NCBI GenBank assembly: GCA_910589555.1 | Contig: CAJUTE010000031.1 | Coordinates: 1 to 32,257 of the forward strand | From: an uncultured Muribaculum sp. | Lineage (GTDB): Bacteria; Bacteroidota; Bacteroidia; Bacteroidales; Muribaculaceae | Length of the DNA: 32,257 bases | Direction of reading: 5' to 3' | In this document: positions 6,150 to 13,446 of the stretch, piece by piece | Numbering within the stretch: position 1 is the first letter of the stretch | Layout of the letters: every line of letters starts with the position of its first letter | Position numbers and translations under genes: made by a program | The notes under the pieces: generated by a model | Database searches by the model: none | What the model saw: the letters and a program-made list of their open reading frames with translations, nothing else | Told to the model about the DNA's origin: nothing

Positions 6150-6233
6150 TGGTGCCCAGAACAGGACTCGAACCTGCACGCCTCGCAGCACTCGCACCTG
6201 AAACGAGCGCGTCTACCATTCCGCCACCTGGGC
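6150..6233 (-). tRNA. tRNA-Leu (anticodon CAG)
   Basis: The reverse complement folds as an 84-nt class II tRNA. It has an acceptor stem GCCCAGG paired with TCTGGGC (one G-T pair), an encoded CCA end at 6152-6150, and D-arm GCGGAATGGTAGACGC. The anticodon stem CTCGT/GCGAG has loop TTCAGGT, giving anticodon CAG (6200-6198). There is a long variable arm and a T-arm with GGTTCGAGTCC. It reads CUG codons. Confidence 0.95.
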
Positions 6234-6243
6234 TTTGTGAGTG

Positions 6244-6275
6244 CAAAGATAGTATTTCTTTTAGGCTTTTACAAA
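6244..6275 (-). promoter_or_regulatory. promoter of tRNA-Leu
   Basis: On the minus strand TTTG (6275-6272), a 20-nt spacer and TATCTTTG (6251-6244) match the Bacteroidota -33/-7 consensus. The -7 box ends 10 nt before the mature tRNA 5' end. Confidence 0.8.
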
Positions 6276-6425
6276 TAAATCTTGCATTCTGTGTGAAAAA
6301 ATAGCTTAAGATGCCTTCTGCGGAGTTCTATGGCGATGGCAATGAAATAAAAAAAACGTGGCGATGAGGGAAATTATTGGCATCGTTGTTCCGTTATTTT
6401 ATAAGGCTAAAATTAGAAAGTGATT

Positions 6426-6743
6426 ATGGTCGTGAAATGCAGGTTTATCCCCAAGGGAATATGCGTGAACCTCTTTGGTTCATATTGGGCTCGTGACATC
6501 TCATGGATAGACAAATACGTCATCAACCATGAGCGTATCCACACTGCCCAGCAGCGTGAATTGCTTTTTGTGCCGTTCTACATTCTATATGTGATTGAGT
6601 GGTTGGTGAGGCTTGTGCAGTTCCGTAATCGGCATGATGCCTACATGAATATCTCATTCGAGCGCGAAGCCTATGCCAACGGTGACAATTTGGATTATCT
6701 GCCAAATCGAAAATTATTTGCATGGCGGCATTATTTGCGATGA
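6426..6743 (+). CDS. small HExxH-motif protein (putative metalloprotease-like)
   Basis: The protein is 105 residues from ATG 6426; a GTG two codons earlier is possible. INHERIHTAQQ (residues 34-43) contains an HExxH zinc-binding motif with His35, Glu36 and His39. The downstream ISFEREAYANGDN (about residues 76-88) supplies glutamates that could be the third ligand, as in minimal gluzincin-type peptidases. The helix LLFVPFYILYVIEWLVRLVQ (about 47-66) is hydrophobic and probably membrane-associated. The C-terminus NRKLFAWRHYL is aromatic and basic. I regard it as a small conserved Bacteroidales protein; peptidase activity is inferred from the motif only. It is flanked by about 190-nt and 218-nt gaps and is probably monocistronic. 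Confidence 0.75.
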   Translation: MVVKCRFIPKGICVNLFGSYWARDISWIDKYVINHERIHTAQQRELLFVPFYILYVIEWLVRLVQFRNRHDAYMNISFEREAYANGDNLDYLPNRKLFAWRHYLR

Positions 6744-6834
6744 AGCGGCGGGGCTTAATGTTGGTTTATTTACAGATTGTGTCAGTCTATTGACGAACTT
6801 TTTCCGGGCATAATGTCAGGCGGAAATATTTCGT

Positions 6835-6842
6835 TATCTTTG
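6835..6842 (+). promoter_or_regulatory. -7 element upstream of the RND operon
   Basis: TATCTTTG fits TAnnTTTG and lies about 120 nt before the membrane fusion protein start. No convincing -33 box is at the normal spacing, and the long leader would leave room for regulation. No repressor gene is adjacent. Confidence 0.4.
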
Positions 6843-6961
6843 TCGGCTATTTGATGTGGTCAGCTTAAATTAAAAGATTGTTTCACGAACATTATCGCCT
6901 GCAATCGGGTTATTAATAGTTGTCACATCACATTACTTAATGCTTAAATGCAATTTAAAAC

Positions 6962-8122
6962 ATGATCTGTAGAAAATTATTTTGGATGCCAATGGCTGCG
7001 ATGCTGCTTGCCACGACTGGAATTTCTTGCAAAAAGAGTGTAACGACGTTGCCCGTCGTTTCAACTGAGCTTGTGCAGCGTGATGAGGTCGAAATCTACG
7101 GAGAATACGTGGGAAGAGTTCGAGCCCATAAATCGGTAGAAGTGCGGGCGCGTGTTGAGGGCTATCTCGAAAAGATGCTGTTTGAAGAGGGCACTCAGGT
7201 CAAAAAGAATCAGGTGCTTTTCATCATCAATCCCGATCAATATAAGGCGAAAGCCGACAAGGCGCGCGCTCAGTTGAAGAAAGATGAGGCGCAGGCTATG
7301 AAGGCCCAACGCGACCTTGAGCGCATACGTCCTCTCTACGCGCAGAATGCCGCGAGCCAGTTGGACCTTGACAATGCCGTTGCCGCTTATGAGACTGCCG
7401 CCGCTTCGGTGGCGATGAGCAAGGCCGATCTTGCCCAGGCTGAGATGGAGCTCGGGTTCACGACAGTGAGGGCGCCGATATCAGGGCACATCAGTGAGAG
7501 CCAGGTCGATCTTGGCACACTCGTAGGTCCAGGGGCGAAGTCTCTTCTTGCCACGATTGTGGAGAGCGATACCGTGAGGATCGATTTCAGCATGACAGCT
7601 CTTGACTATCTGAAAAGCAAGGAGCGTAATGTGGATCTCGGGCAGCAGGACAAATCTCGTTCATGGCAGCCGTATGTCACCATAACTCTTGCCGACAATA
7701 CTGTATATCTGCATAAAGGAATGGTGGATTTTGCCGAGCCGGAGGTTGACCCCAAGACGGGTACGTTTTCTGTAAGAGCTCAGATGCCCAACCCCGAGCG
7801 CGAAATATTGCCCGGGCAGTTCACTAAAGTAAAGGTGTTGCTCGACGTGAGAGAAGATGCCACCGTGGTTCCCACCAAAGCCATTATCATAGAGAAAGGC
7901 GGAGCCTATATTTATGTGATGCGCAATGATTCCACTGTGGAGAAGCGTTTTATCGAACTTGGTCCTGAGCTTGAAAACCGTATGGTGGTCGAACGCGGAC
8001 TAATGCCGGGTGAGGAAATCGTGACCGAGGGCTTCCATAAGCTCTCTCCGGGAATGAAAGTAAGGGTTGAGGCTGTGTCGAAAGAAATCGAACCTGCCGA
8101 TTCAACTGCAACCGTAAAATGA
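6962..8122 (+). CDS. RND efflux periplasmic adaptor (membrane fusion protein), lipoprotein
   Basis: The 386-residue AcrA/MexA-type adaptor begins with a lipoprotein signal, TTGISC with Cys23. The residues after the cysteine are basic (CKKS), fitting retention in the periplasm. A lipoyl/barrel-sandwich half-motif GRVRAHKSVEVRARVEGYLE (about 52-71) is followed by a helical hairpin (about 95-165). The second half-motif is LGFTTVRAPISGHISESQVD, then beta-barrel and membrane-proximal domains with GTFSVRAQMPNPEREILPGQ. It links the inner-membrane pump to the outer-membrane channel. It is the first gene of a three-gene operon, 16 nt before the pump gene. Substrates (drugs, bile salts, detergents) cannot be told from sequence. 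Confidence 0.93.
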   Translation: MICRKLFWMPMAAMLLATTGISCKKSVTTLPVVSTELVQRDEVEIYGEYVGRVRAHKSVEVRARVEGYLEKMLFEEGTQVKKNQVLFIINPDQYKAKADKARAQLKKDEAQAMKAQRDLERIRPLYAQNAASQLDLDNAVAAYETAAASVAMSKADLAQAEMELGFTTVRAPISGHISESQVDLGTLVGPGAKSLLATIVESDTVRIDFSMTALDYLKSKERNVDLGQQDKSRSWQPYVTITLADNTVYLHKGMVDFAEPEVDPKTGTFSVRAQMPNPEREILPGQFTKVKVLLDVREDATVVPTKAIIIEKGGAYIYVMRNDSTVEKRFIELGPELENRMVVERGLMPGEEIVTEGFHKLSPGMKVRVEAVSKEIEPADSTATVK

Positions 8123-8138
8123 CAATTGAGCCCAATTT

Positions 8139-11100
8139 ATGAAAGTTAGTTTTTTTATTGACCGTCCGGTATTCTCAATCGTCATCTCCATTCTGATTGT
8201 GATTGTCGGGCTTATAGGGCTGATGATGCTGCCCATCGACCAGTATCCGCGCATTACGCCGCCGGTGGTTAAGATAAGCGCGTCCTATCCCGGCGCGAGC
8301 GCGTTGACCGTTTCCCAGGCTGTTGCCACTCCGATAGAACAGGAGCTGAACGGCACACCGGGAATGCTTTATATGGAATCGTCGAGCTCAAATTCGGGAG
8401 GATTTTCGGCAACAGTCACTTTCGACATCTCTTCCAATCCCGACCTTTCGGCTGTCGAGGTGCAGAACCGTGTGAAGCTCGCCGAAAGCCGTCTGCCTGC
8501 CGAAGTGGTGCAGAACGGCATTTCGGTGGAGAAGCAGGCGTCGAGCCAGTTGCTCACTATATGTCTGCGTTCCGACGATGAAAAATTTGATGAAATCTAT
8601 CTGAGCAATTTCGCCACGCTCAATGTGGTCGATCTCTTGCGGCGTGTGCCCGGAGTGGGGCGTGTTGCCAACATCGGATCACGTTATTATGCGATGCAAA
8701 TATGGGTGCAGCCCGACAAGCTCGCCAATCTGGGCATCACTGTAGCCGACCTTCAGAAGTCGTTGAAGGATCAGAACCGTGAGTCGGCGGCGGGAGTGCT
8801 CGGTCAGCAGCCCGTGAAGGGGATTGATGTCACTATTCCCATCACTACCCAGGGGCGACTGTCGTCAGTGTCGCAATTTGAAGATATAGTCGTCAGGGCT
8901 AATCCCGATGGCTCCATAATACGTTTGCGCGACGTTGCGCGCATCTCGCTCGAAGCGCAGTCCTACAATACCGAGAGCGGCATCAACGGCGCCAATGCTG
9001 CGGTGCTTGCCGTCTATATGCTTCCGGGCGCCAATGCCATGGAGGTGGCTGAAAATGTCAAGGAGGCGATGAAGGAGATCAGCCGCACTTTCCCGCAAGG
9101 TGTCAGCTACGATATGCCATTCGACATGACCACTTACATCTCCGAATCCATCCACGAGGTTTATAAGACGCTGTTCGAAGCTCTGTTCCTTGTGCTTGTG
9201 GTGGTGTTCCTGTCGCTCCAGAGCTGGCGAGCCACGGTTATTCCGCTTGTGGCAGTGCCTATCTCATTGATTGGTACATTCGGAGTCATGCTTGCTTTGG
9301 GATTCTCCCTCAATATGCTCACCCTTCTTGGACTCGTGCTTGCCATCGGTATTGTGGTTGATGATGCCATTGTGGTGGTGGAAAATGTCGAGCGAGTCAT
9401 GGAAGAGGAGCATCTGCCCCCCTATGCTGCCACTAAAAAGGCTATGCAGGGTCTTGCGAGTCCCATCATCGCTACTTCGCTTGTGCTTGCCGCCGTGTTT
9501 GTTCCGGTAAGTTTCCTCGGAGGCATCACCGGTCAGCTCTACCGTCAGTTCACCGTCACTATCGTGGTCTCGGTGCTGCTCTCCACTGTGGTGGCTCTCA
9601 CGCTTAGCCCTGTGATGTGCTCCATGATACTGCGTCCTCAGTCAGAAGGGAAAAAGAATCGGGTATTCTCCTCGATCAATAAATGGATAGCTCGCGGCAA
9701 TAAGGAATACGTGTCGTTGATAAGTGTCACGCTGCGTCACAAGAAATCCATTATCGGGGCTTTTCTGGCGATGATAGCGCTCATATTTGTCATTAACCGC
9801 TTCATGCCTTCGAGCTTCCTTCCTGTGGAGGATCAAGGCTACTTTACCGTAGAGCTTGAGCTTCCGAAAGGCGCGACGCTTGAGCGCACACGCGAAATCA
9901 CCGAGCGTGCCGTAGGTTATCTGATGGCAAACCCGGCGGTGAAATATGTGCAGAGCGTGGCAGGAAGCAGCGGACAGATAGGCAGCAGCCAGGAGCGAAG
10001 CCTGCTCACCGTGATTCTGAAACCCTGGGAAGAGCGTGACGACGAGACCATCGACGATATTATGGCGCTCGTGAGGAAAGATCTCTCGGAATATCCCGAG
10101 TGCAAAGTGTATCTGTCGAAACCTCCGGTAATACCGGGGCTCGGCTCATCGGGCGGTTTTGAGATGCAGCTTGAGGCTCGTGGCGACGCGACTCTCGCCG
10201 ACCTTCAGGCAGCCGCTGACACATTGATCGCCTATGCATCCAAGAGCAAGGCTATCACCGGGCTCTCCACTTCGCTCCAGAGCGACATTCCGCAGCTCTA
10301 TTTCGATGTGGACCGTGACAAGGTGATGTTCTCGGGAGTTCCGCTTGCCGATGTGTTCTCCACGATGAAGGCATATACCGGATCGGTCTACGTGAATGAC
10401 TTCAATATGTTCAACCGCATATACCGTGTCTATATACAGGCTGAATCCAACTACCGCGAACATCGCGAGAATATAAATATGTTTTATGTGCGTGGCAATA
10501 ACAATGCCATGATTCCTCTCACATCGCTCGGCACGGCATCCTACACCACCGGTCCGGGCAATATCAAGAGATTCAATATGTTCAACAGCGCGGTGATAAG
10601 GGGAGAGGCGGCGAAAGGCTATAGCAGCGGCGACGCGATGGCAACAGTCGAGAAAATAGCCCGCGACAAGCTCCCTGACAACATCAGTGTGGAATGGAGC
10701 GGACTGTCGTTCCAGGAGAAAGCTGCCGGTGGCAAAAACGGTCTTGTGCTTGCGTTGGTATTCCTGTTTGTGTTCCTGTTCCTTGCCGCTCTCTATGAGA
10801 GCTGGACAGTGCCTATCGCGGTGCTTCTCTCGCTTCCCGTTGCGGTGTTTGGCGCTTATCTTGGCGAGTGGGTGTTCGGCTTGGAAAACGATGTCTATTT
10901 CCAGATCGGTCTTGTGATGCTCATGGGTATGGCAGCAAAAAATGCCATCCTTATAGTGGAGTTTGCCAAGGAAAAGGTCGATCAGGGAGTTGATGCCTTT
11001 GACGCGGCTGTCTATGCGGCGAAGCTCCGTTTCCGCCCCATCCTCATGACCTCGCTTGCGTTCATTCTCGGAATGCTTCCTATGGTGATTGCGTCAGGTC

Positions 11101-11255
11101 CGGGGTCGGCAAGCCGCCGCGCCATCGGTACCGGTGTCTTCACCGGCATGATTTTCGCCGTTGGGGTTGGCATCATTCTTGTGCCGTTTTTCTTTGTGTT
11201 GATTTACCGGGTTAAGGATCGTATTCGAAACCGTAAAAAAGTACAGAACGTATGA
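8139..11255 (+). CDS. RND efflux pump inner-membrane transporter (AcrB/HAE1 family)
   Basis: The 1038 residues match the usual AcrB-family size. The start MKVSFFIDRPVFSIVISIL and MLPIDQYPRITPP are the family's first helix and porter entry. The proton relay is intact: Asp408 and Asp409 in GIVVDDAIVVVENV (helix 4) and Lys934 in GMAAKNAILIVEF (helix 10). Two large periplasmic loops separate helices 1-2 and 7-8, as in the twelve-helix RND plan. The pump exports amphiphilic compounds using the proton gradient, as a trimer in complex with the adaptor and outer-membrane factor encoded next to it. The stop codon overlaps the start of the next gene by 4 nt (ATGA). Confidence 0.95.
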   Translation: MKVSFFIDRPVFSIVISILIVIVGLIGLMMLPIDQYPRITPPVVKISASYPGASALTVSQAVATPIEQELNGTPGMLYMESSSSNSGGFSATVTFDISSNPDLSAVEVQNRVKLAESRLPAEVVQNGISVEKQASSQLLTICLRSDDEKFDEIYLSNFATLNVVDLLRRVPGVGRVANIGSRYYAMQIWVQPDKLANLGITVADLQKSLKDQNRESAAGVLGQQPVKGIDVTIPITTQGRLSSVSQFEDIVVRANPDGSIIRLRDVARISLEAQSYNTESGINGANAAVLAVYMLPGANAMEVAENVKEAMKEISRTFPQGVSYDMPFDMTTYISESIHEVYKTLFEALFLVLVVVFLSLQSWRATVIPLVAVPISLIGTFGVMLALGFSLNMLTLLGLVLAIGIVVDDAIVVVENVERVMEEEHLPPYAATKKAMQGLASPIIATSLVLAAVFVPVSFLGGITGQLYRQFTVTIVVSVLLSTVVALTLSPVMCSMILRPQSEGKKNRVFSSINKWIARGNKEYVSLISVTLRHKKSIIGAFLAMIALIFVINRFMPSSFLPVEDQGYFTVELELPKGATLERTREITERAVGYLMANPAVKYVQSVAGSSGQIGSSQERSLLTVILKPWEERDDETIDDIMALVRKDLSEYPECKVYLSKPPVIPGLGSSGGFEMQLEARGDATLADLQAAADTLIAYASKSKAITGLSTSLQSDIPQLYFDVDRDKVMFSGVPLADVFSTMKAYTGSVYVNDFNMFNRIYRVYIQAESNYREHRENINMFYVRGNNNAMIPLTSLGTASYTTGPGNIKRFNMFNSAVIRGEAAKGYSSGDAMATVEKIARDKLPDNISVEWSGLSFQEKAAGGKNGLVLALVFLFVFLFLAALYESWTVPIAVLLSLPVAVFGAYLGEWVFGLENDVYFQIGLVMLMGMAAKNAILIVEFAKEKVDQGVDAFDAAVYAAKLRFRPILMTSLAFILGMLPMVIASGPGSASRRAIGTGVFTGMIFAVGVGIILVPFFFVLIYRVKDRIRNRKKVQNV

Positions 11256-12619
11256 AAAAGAGTATAGCCGTCATCTCAGCATTGCTGATTCTCATGAGTT
11301 CATGCAAGCTGGGGCAGAAATATGTGAAACCTGAGCTGTCGGTGCCTGAGTCATTCGGCGATTTTGCCGGAACCGACACATTCTCCATTGCTGACATGAA
11401 ATGGTGGGAAGTGTTTCCCGACACCGTTCTTCATTCCCTCATAGCCAAAGCGATAGAGAACAATAAGGATCTCAAGATCGCCGATGAGCGCATAGCCGAG
11501 CTCGCCGCTCGCAAGCGTGTGGATAAAGCGGCGTTATTCCCGGTGGTCACCGGCGAAGCCTATGGACAGCGCGAGACTCTCAATTACGGAGGTGACGCGT
11601 TTAAAAGCGATCCTGAATTCGGGCTTAAGGCGTCGATTTCATGGGAGATTGACCTGTGGGGCAATCTGCGGTGGGCAAATGACCGTGCCGGGGCATTGCT
11701 GCTTGAAAGCGTGAACAGTAAGAGGGCGTTGACAGTGAGTCTTGTGGCACAGGTGGCGCAATCCTACTTTGAGCTCGTGGCTCTTGACAATGAGCTACGC
11801 ATCGTGAAGCAGACCCTGAACGCTCGAAAAGAGAGCGTAAGGCTCGCCAAGCTGAGGTTTGAAGGCGGATTGACCTCCGAGACATCCTATCAACAGGCAG
11901 AGGTGGAGCTTGCCAGAACCGCAACAAGAGTGCCGGTGATTGAGCGCAACATAGCGGTGATGGAAAATGAGATCGCTTTCCTTATCGGGGAATACACTGC
12001 CGATGTGCGACGCGCGCTTTCGCTTTCCAATCCCGAGCTTCCCGACACGCTTCCGGTGGGCATTCCGTCGATGTTGCTTGAACGCCGTCCCGATGTAAGG
12101 GCGGCTGAGCAAAGCCTTATTGCGGCAAACGCAGCGGTGGGTGTCGCCTATACCAATCGATTCCCCCGGCTCACTCTCACCGGCAGGGGAGGGTTGGAGA
12201 GCGAGGAGCTGAGCGATTTTTTGAAATCTCCGATGTCATTTCTCGGCGGCTCGCTTCTCGGTCCCATATTTGACATGGGGCGTCGTCAAGGCGCTTACCG
12301 TGCCCAGCAGGCGGCTTACCGCCAGGCTGAGGCATCCTATGAAAAGTGCGTTCTAACGGCTTTCAAGGAGGTGCGCAACGCCATTGTCGATTATGGAAAG
12401 ATGAATGAGATATTCACTTCGATCAAGCGGCTTGAAAGCTCGGCGAAGACCAACCTTGAGCTTGCTCAGCTCCAGTACATCAACGGAGTCATCAGCTATC
12501 TTGACGTGCTTGATGCGCAGAGAAGCTATTTTGATGCCCGTGTGAGTCTCAGCAACGCCATGCGCGACAAGCATCTTGTGATAATCCGTCTGTACAAATC
12601 GCTTGGCGGAGGTTGGTAG
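11252..12619 (+). CDS. RND efflux outer-membrane factor (TolC/NodT family lipoprotein)
   Basis: The 455-residue protein has a short lipoprotein signal (LILMSSC, Cys18). It also has the NodT-family N-terminal YVKPELSVPESF and WWEVFPDTVLHSLIAKAIENNKDLKIA, and duplicated helical repeats. Family blocks include SWEIDLWGNLRWA, RRPDVRAAEQSLIAANAAVGVAYTNRFP and LDVLDAQRSYFDA. It forms the trimeric outer-membrane channel of the efflux complex. Its start overlaps the pump gene by 4 nt, so translation is coupled. It ends only 10 nt from the stop of the convergent kinase gene, with no clear terminator between them, so transcripts of the two operons may overlap at their 3' ends. Confidence 0.93.
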   Translation: MKKSIAVISALLILMSSCKLGQKYVKPELSVPESFGDFAGTDTFSIADMKWWEVFPDTVLHSLIAKAIENNKDLKIADERIAELAARKRVDKAALFPVVTGEAYGQRETLNYGGDAFKSDPEFGLKASISWEIDLWGNLRWANDRAGALLLESVNSKRALTVSLVAQVAQSYFELVALDNELRIVKQTLNARKESVRLAKLRFEGGLTSETSYQQAEVELARTATRVPVIERNIAVMENEIAFLIGEYTADVRRALSLSNPELPDTLPVGIPSMLLERRPDVRAAEQSLIAANAAVGVAYTNRFPRLTLTGRGGLESEELSDFLKSPMSFLGGSLLGPIFDMGRRQGAYRAQQAAYRQAEASYEKCVLTAFKEVRNAIVDYGKMNEIFTSIKRLESSAKTNLELAQLQYINGVISYLDVLDAQRSYFDARVSLSNAMRDKHLVIIRLYKSLGGGW

Positions 12620-12629
12620 CCACAAGAGC

Positions 12630-13130
12630 TTACCTATATAAATAAATGTGGGGCTCGTCGTCCATGGGCGGCTGAAAACCCTTAAGAAATCTATCAAGCA
12701 TCTCGTCGGTCACTATTGCCGCTTCGCGTCCCGGAGCGGCATTGCGCCGATGCAGCCTTTCGCGCAGAGTGGCTGTGTCGGCGTTGCAATATACTAAGGT
12801 GTAGCTTGCGCCCGCTCTGTCGAGGAGTTCTCTGTATTCATCGCGTTTCGACCGCTTGCACAGCGTGGCGTCGACCACGGCTTTGCATCCACACGCTATT
12901 GTTTCATTCAAGCGAGCCGTCAGCAGTTCTTGAGCCTTGCGGCTGTAGATCATGAATTCGTCGGGAGAGAAATCGCCAAACTCATCCCACATTATTCCGT
13001 CCAGCGACAGATGGGCGAATCCATGCCCTGCGAGTTCCCTGGCAAGTGTCGTTTTCCCCGATCCCGAGACGCCGCACAGAAGCACAACGTCGCAGCCTGT
13101 CAACTTATCAATGATATTGTCCTTTTCCAT
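12630..13130 (-). CDS. P-loop kinase-like ATPase (zeta/AAA_33 type)
   Basis: The 166-residue protein has Walker A GVSGSGKT (residues 20-27). It also has LSLDGIMWDEFGD, which resembles the substrate aspartate region of small-molecule or polynucleotide kinases, and then AVVDATLCKRSKRDEYRELL. The latter is the typical Walker-B-like segment VVDAT of AAA_33/zeta-like kinases. TATLRERLHRR would be the lid with arginines. These features suggest phosphorylation of a small molecule, nucleotide or RNA end. No antitoxin gene is next to it, so I do not call it a toxin. It is convergent with the efflux operon, and its upstream region is shared with the FAS1/Sus operon (316 nt, divergent). Confidence 0.82.
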   Translation of the reverse strand: MEKDNIIDKLTGCDVVLLCGVSGSGKTTLARELAGHGFAHLSLDGIMWDEFGDFSPDEFMIYSRKAQELLTARLNETIACGCKAVVDATLCKRSKRDEYRELLDRAGASYTLVYCNADTATLRERLHRRNAAPGREAAIVTDEMLDRFLKGFQPPMDDEPHIYLYR

Positions 13131-13289
13131 TGTTTTTTTGATGACTTCTTAGTCTATTTTTCAAGTGCTAAAGTTACTAATCTTTAGCTTGCCGCGCAAC
13201 TCGATTAGCATCAATGAAAATGGTTGTTTTTTCTTAAATTAGGTTATGGTTATATAGATTTAGTTAAAAAGTTAATCTTTTAATGTTTT

Positions 13290-13320
13290 TTTGAATTACA
13301 CAATAATTTACTTATATTTG
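13290..13320 (+). promoter_or_regulatory. consensus promoter of the FAS1/SusCD operon
   Basis: TTTG (13290-13293), a 19-nt spacer and TATATTTG (13313-13320) match the Bacteroidota consensus exactly. The leader to the first ATG is about 120 nt, long for a gene with no regulator nearby. The leader holds the perfect palindrome GCATTAATGC (13339-13348). Nothing else gene-like is seen in 13131-13446. Confidence 0.8.
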
Positions 13321-13446
13321 CACATTATTTGTTAATTAGCATTAATGCATCGTTTTAATAGAGTTTAGGACGGATTAAAAGTGCAATATATGTTAGCCTT
13401 AAAAGTAAAACAGTGTAAATAATAAATAAATCTAAACCAATCAAAA

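Noticed and set aside
5636..6425. Integrated element at tRNA-Leu
   Set aside because: No integrase gene and no duplicated tRNA end is visible; only the DUF4143 remnant hints at past insertion.
12630..13130. Zeta-type toxin of a toxin-antitoxin pair
   Set aside because: The kinase fold is similar, but there is no small antitoxin gene next to it and the gene stands alone.
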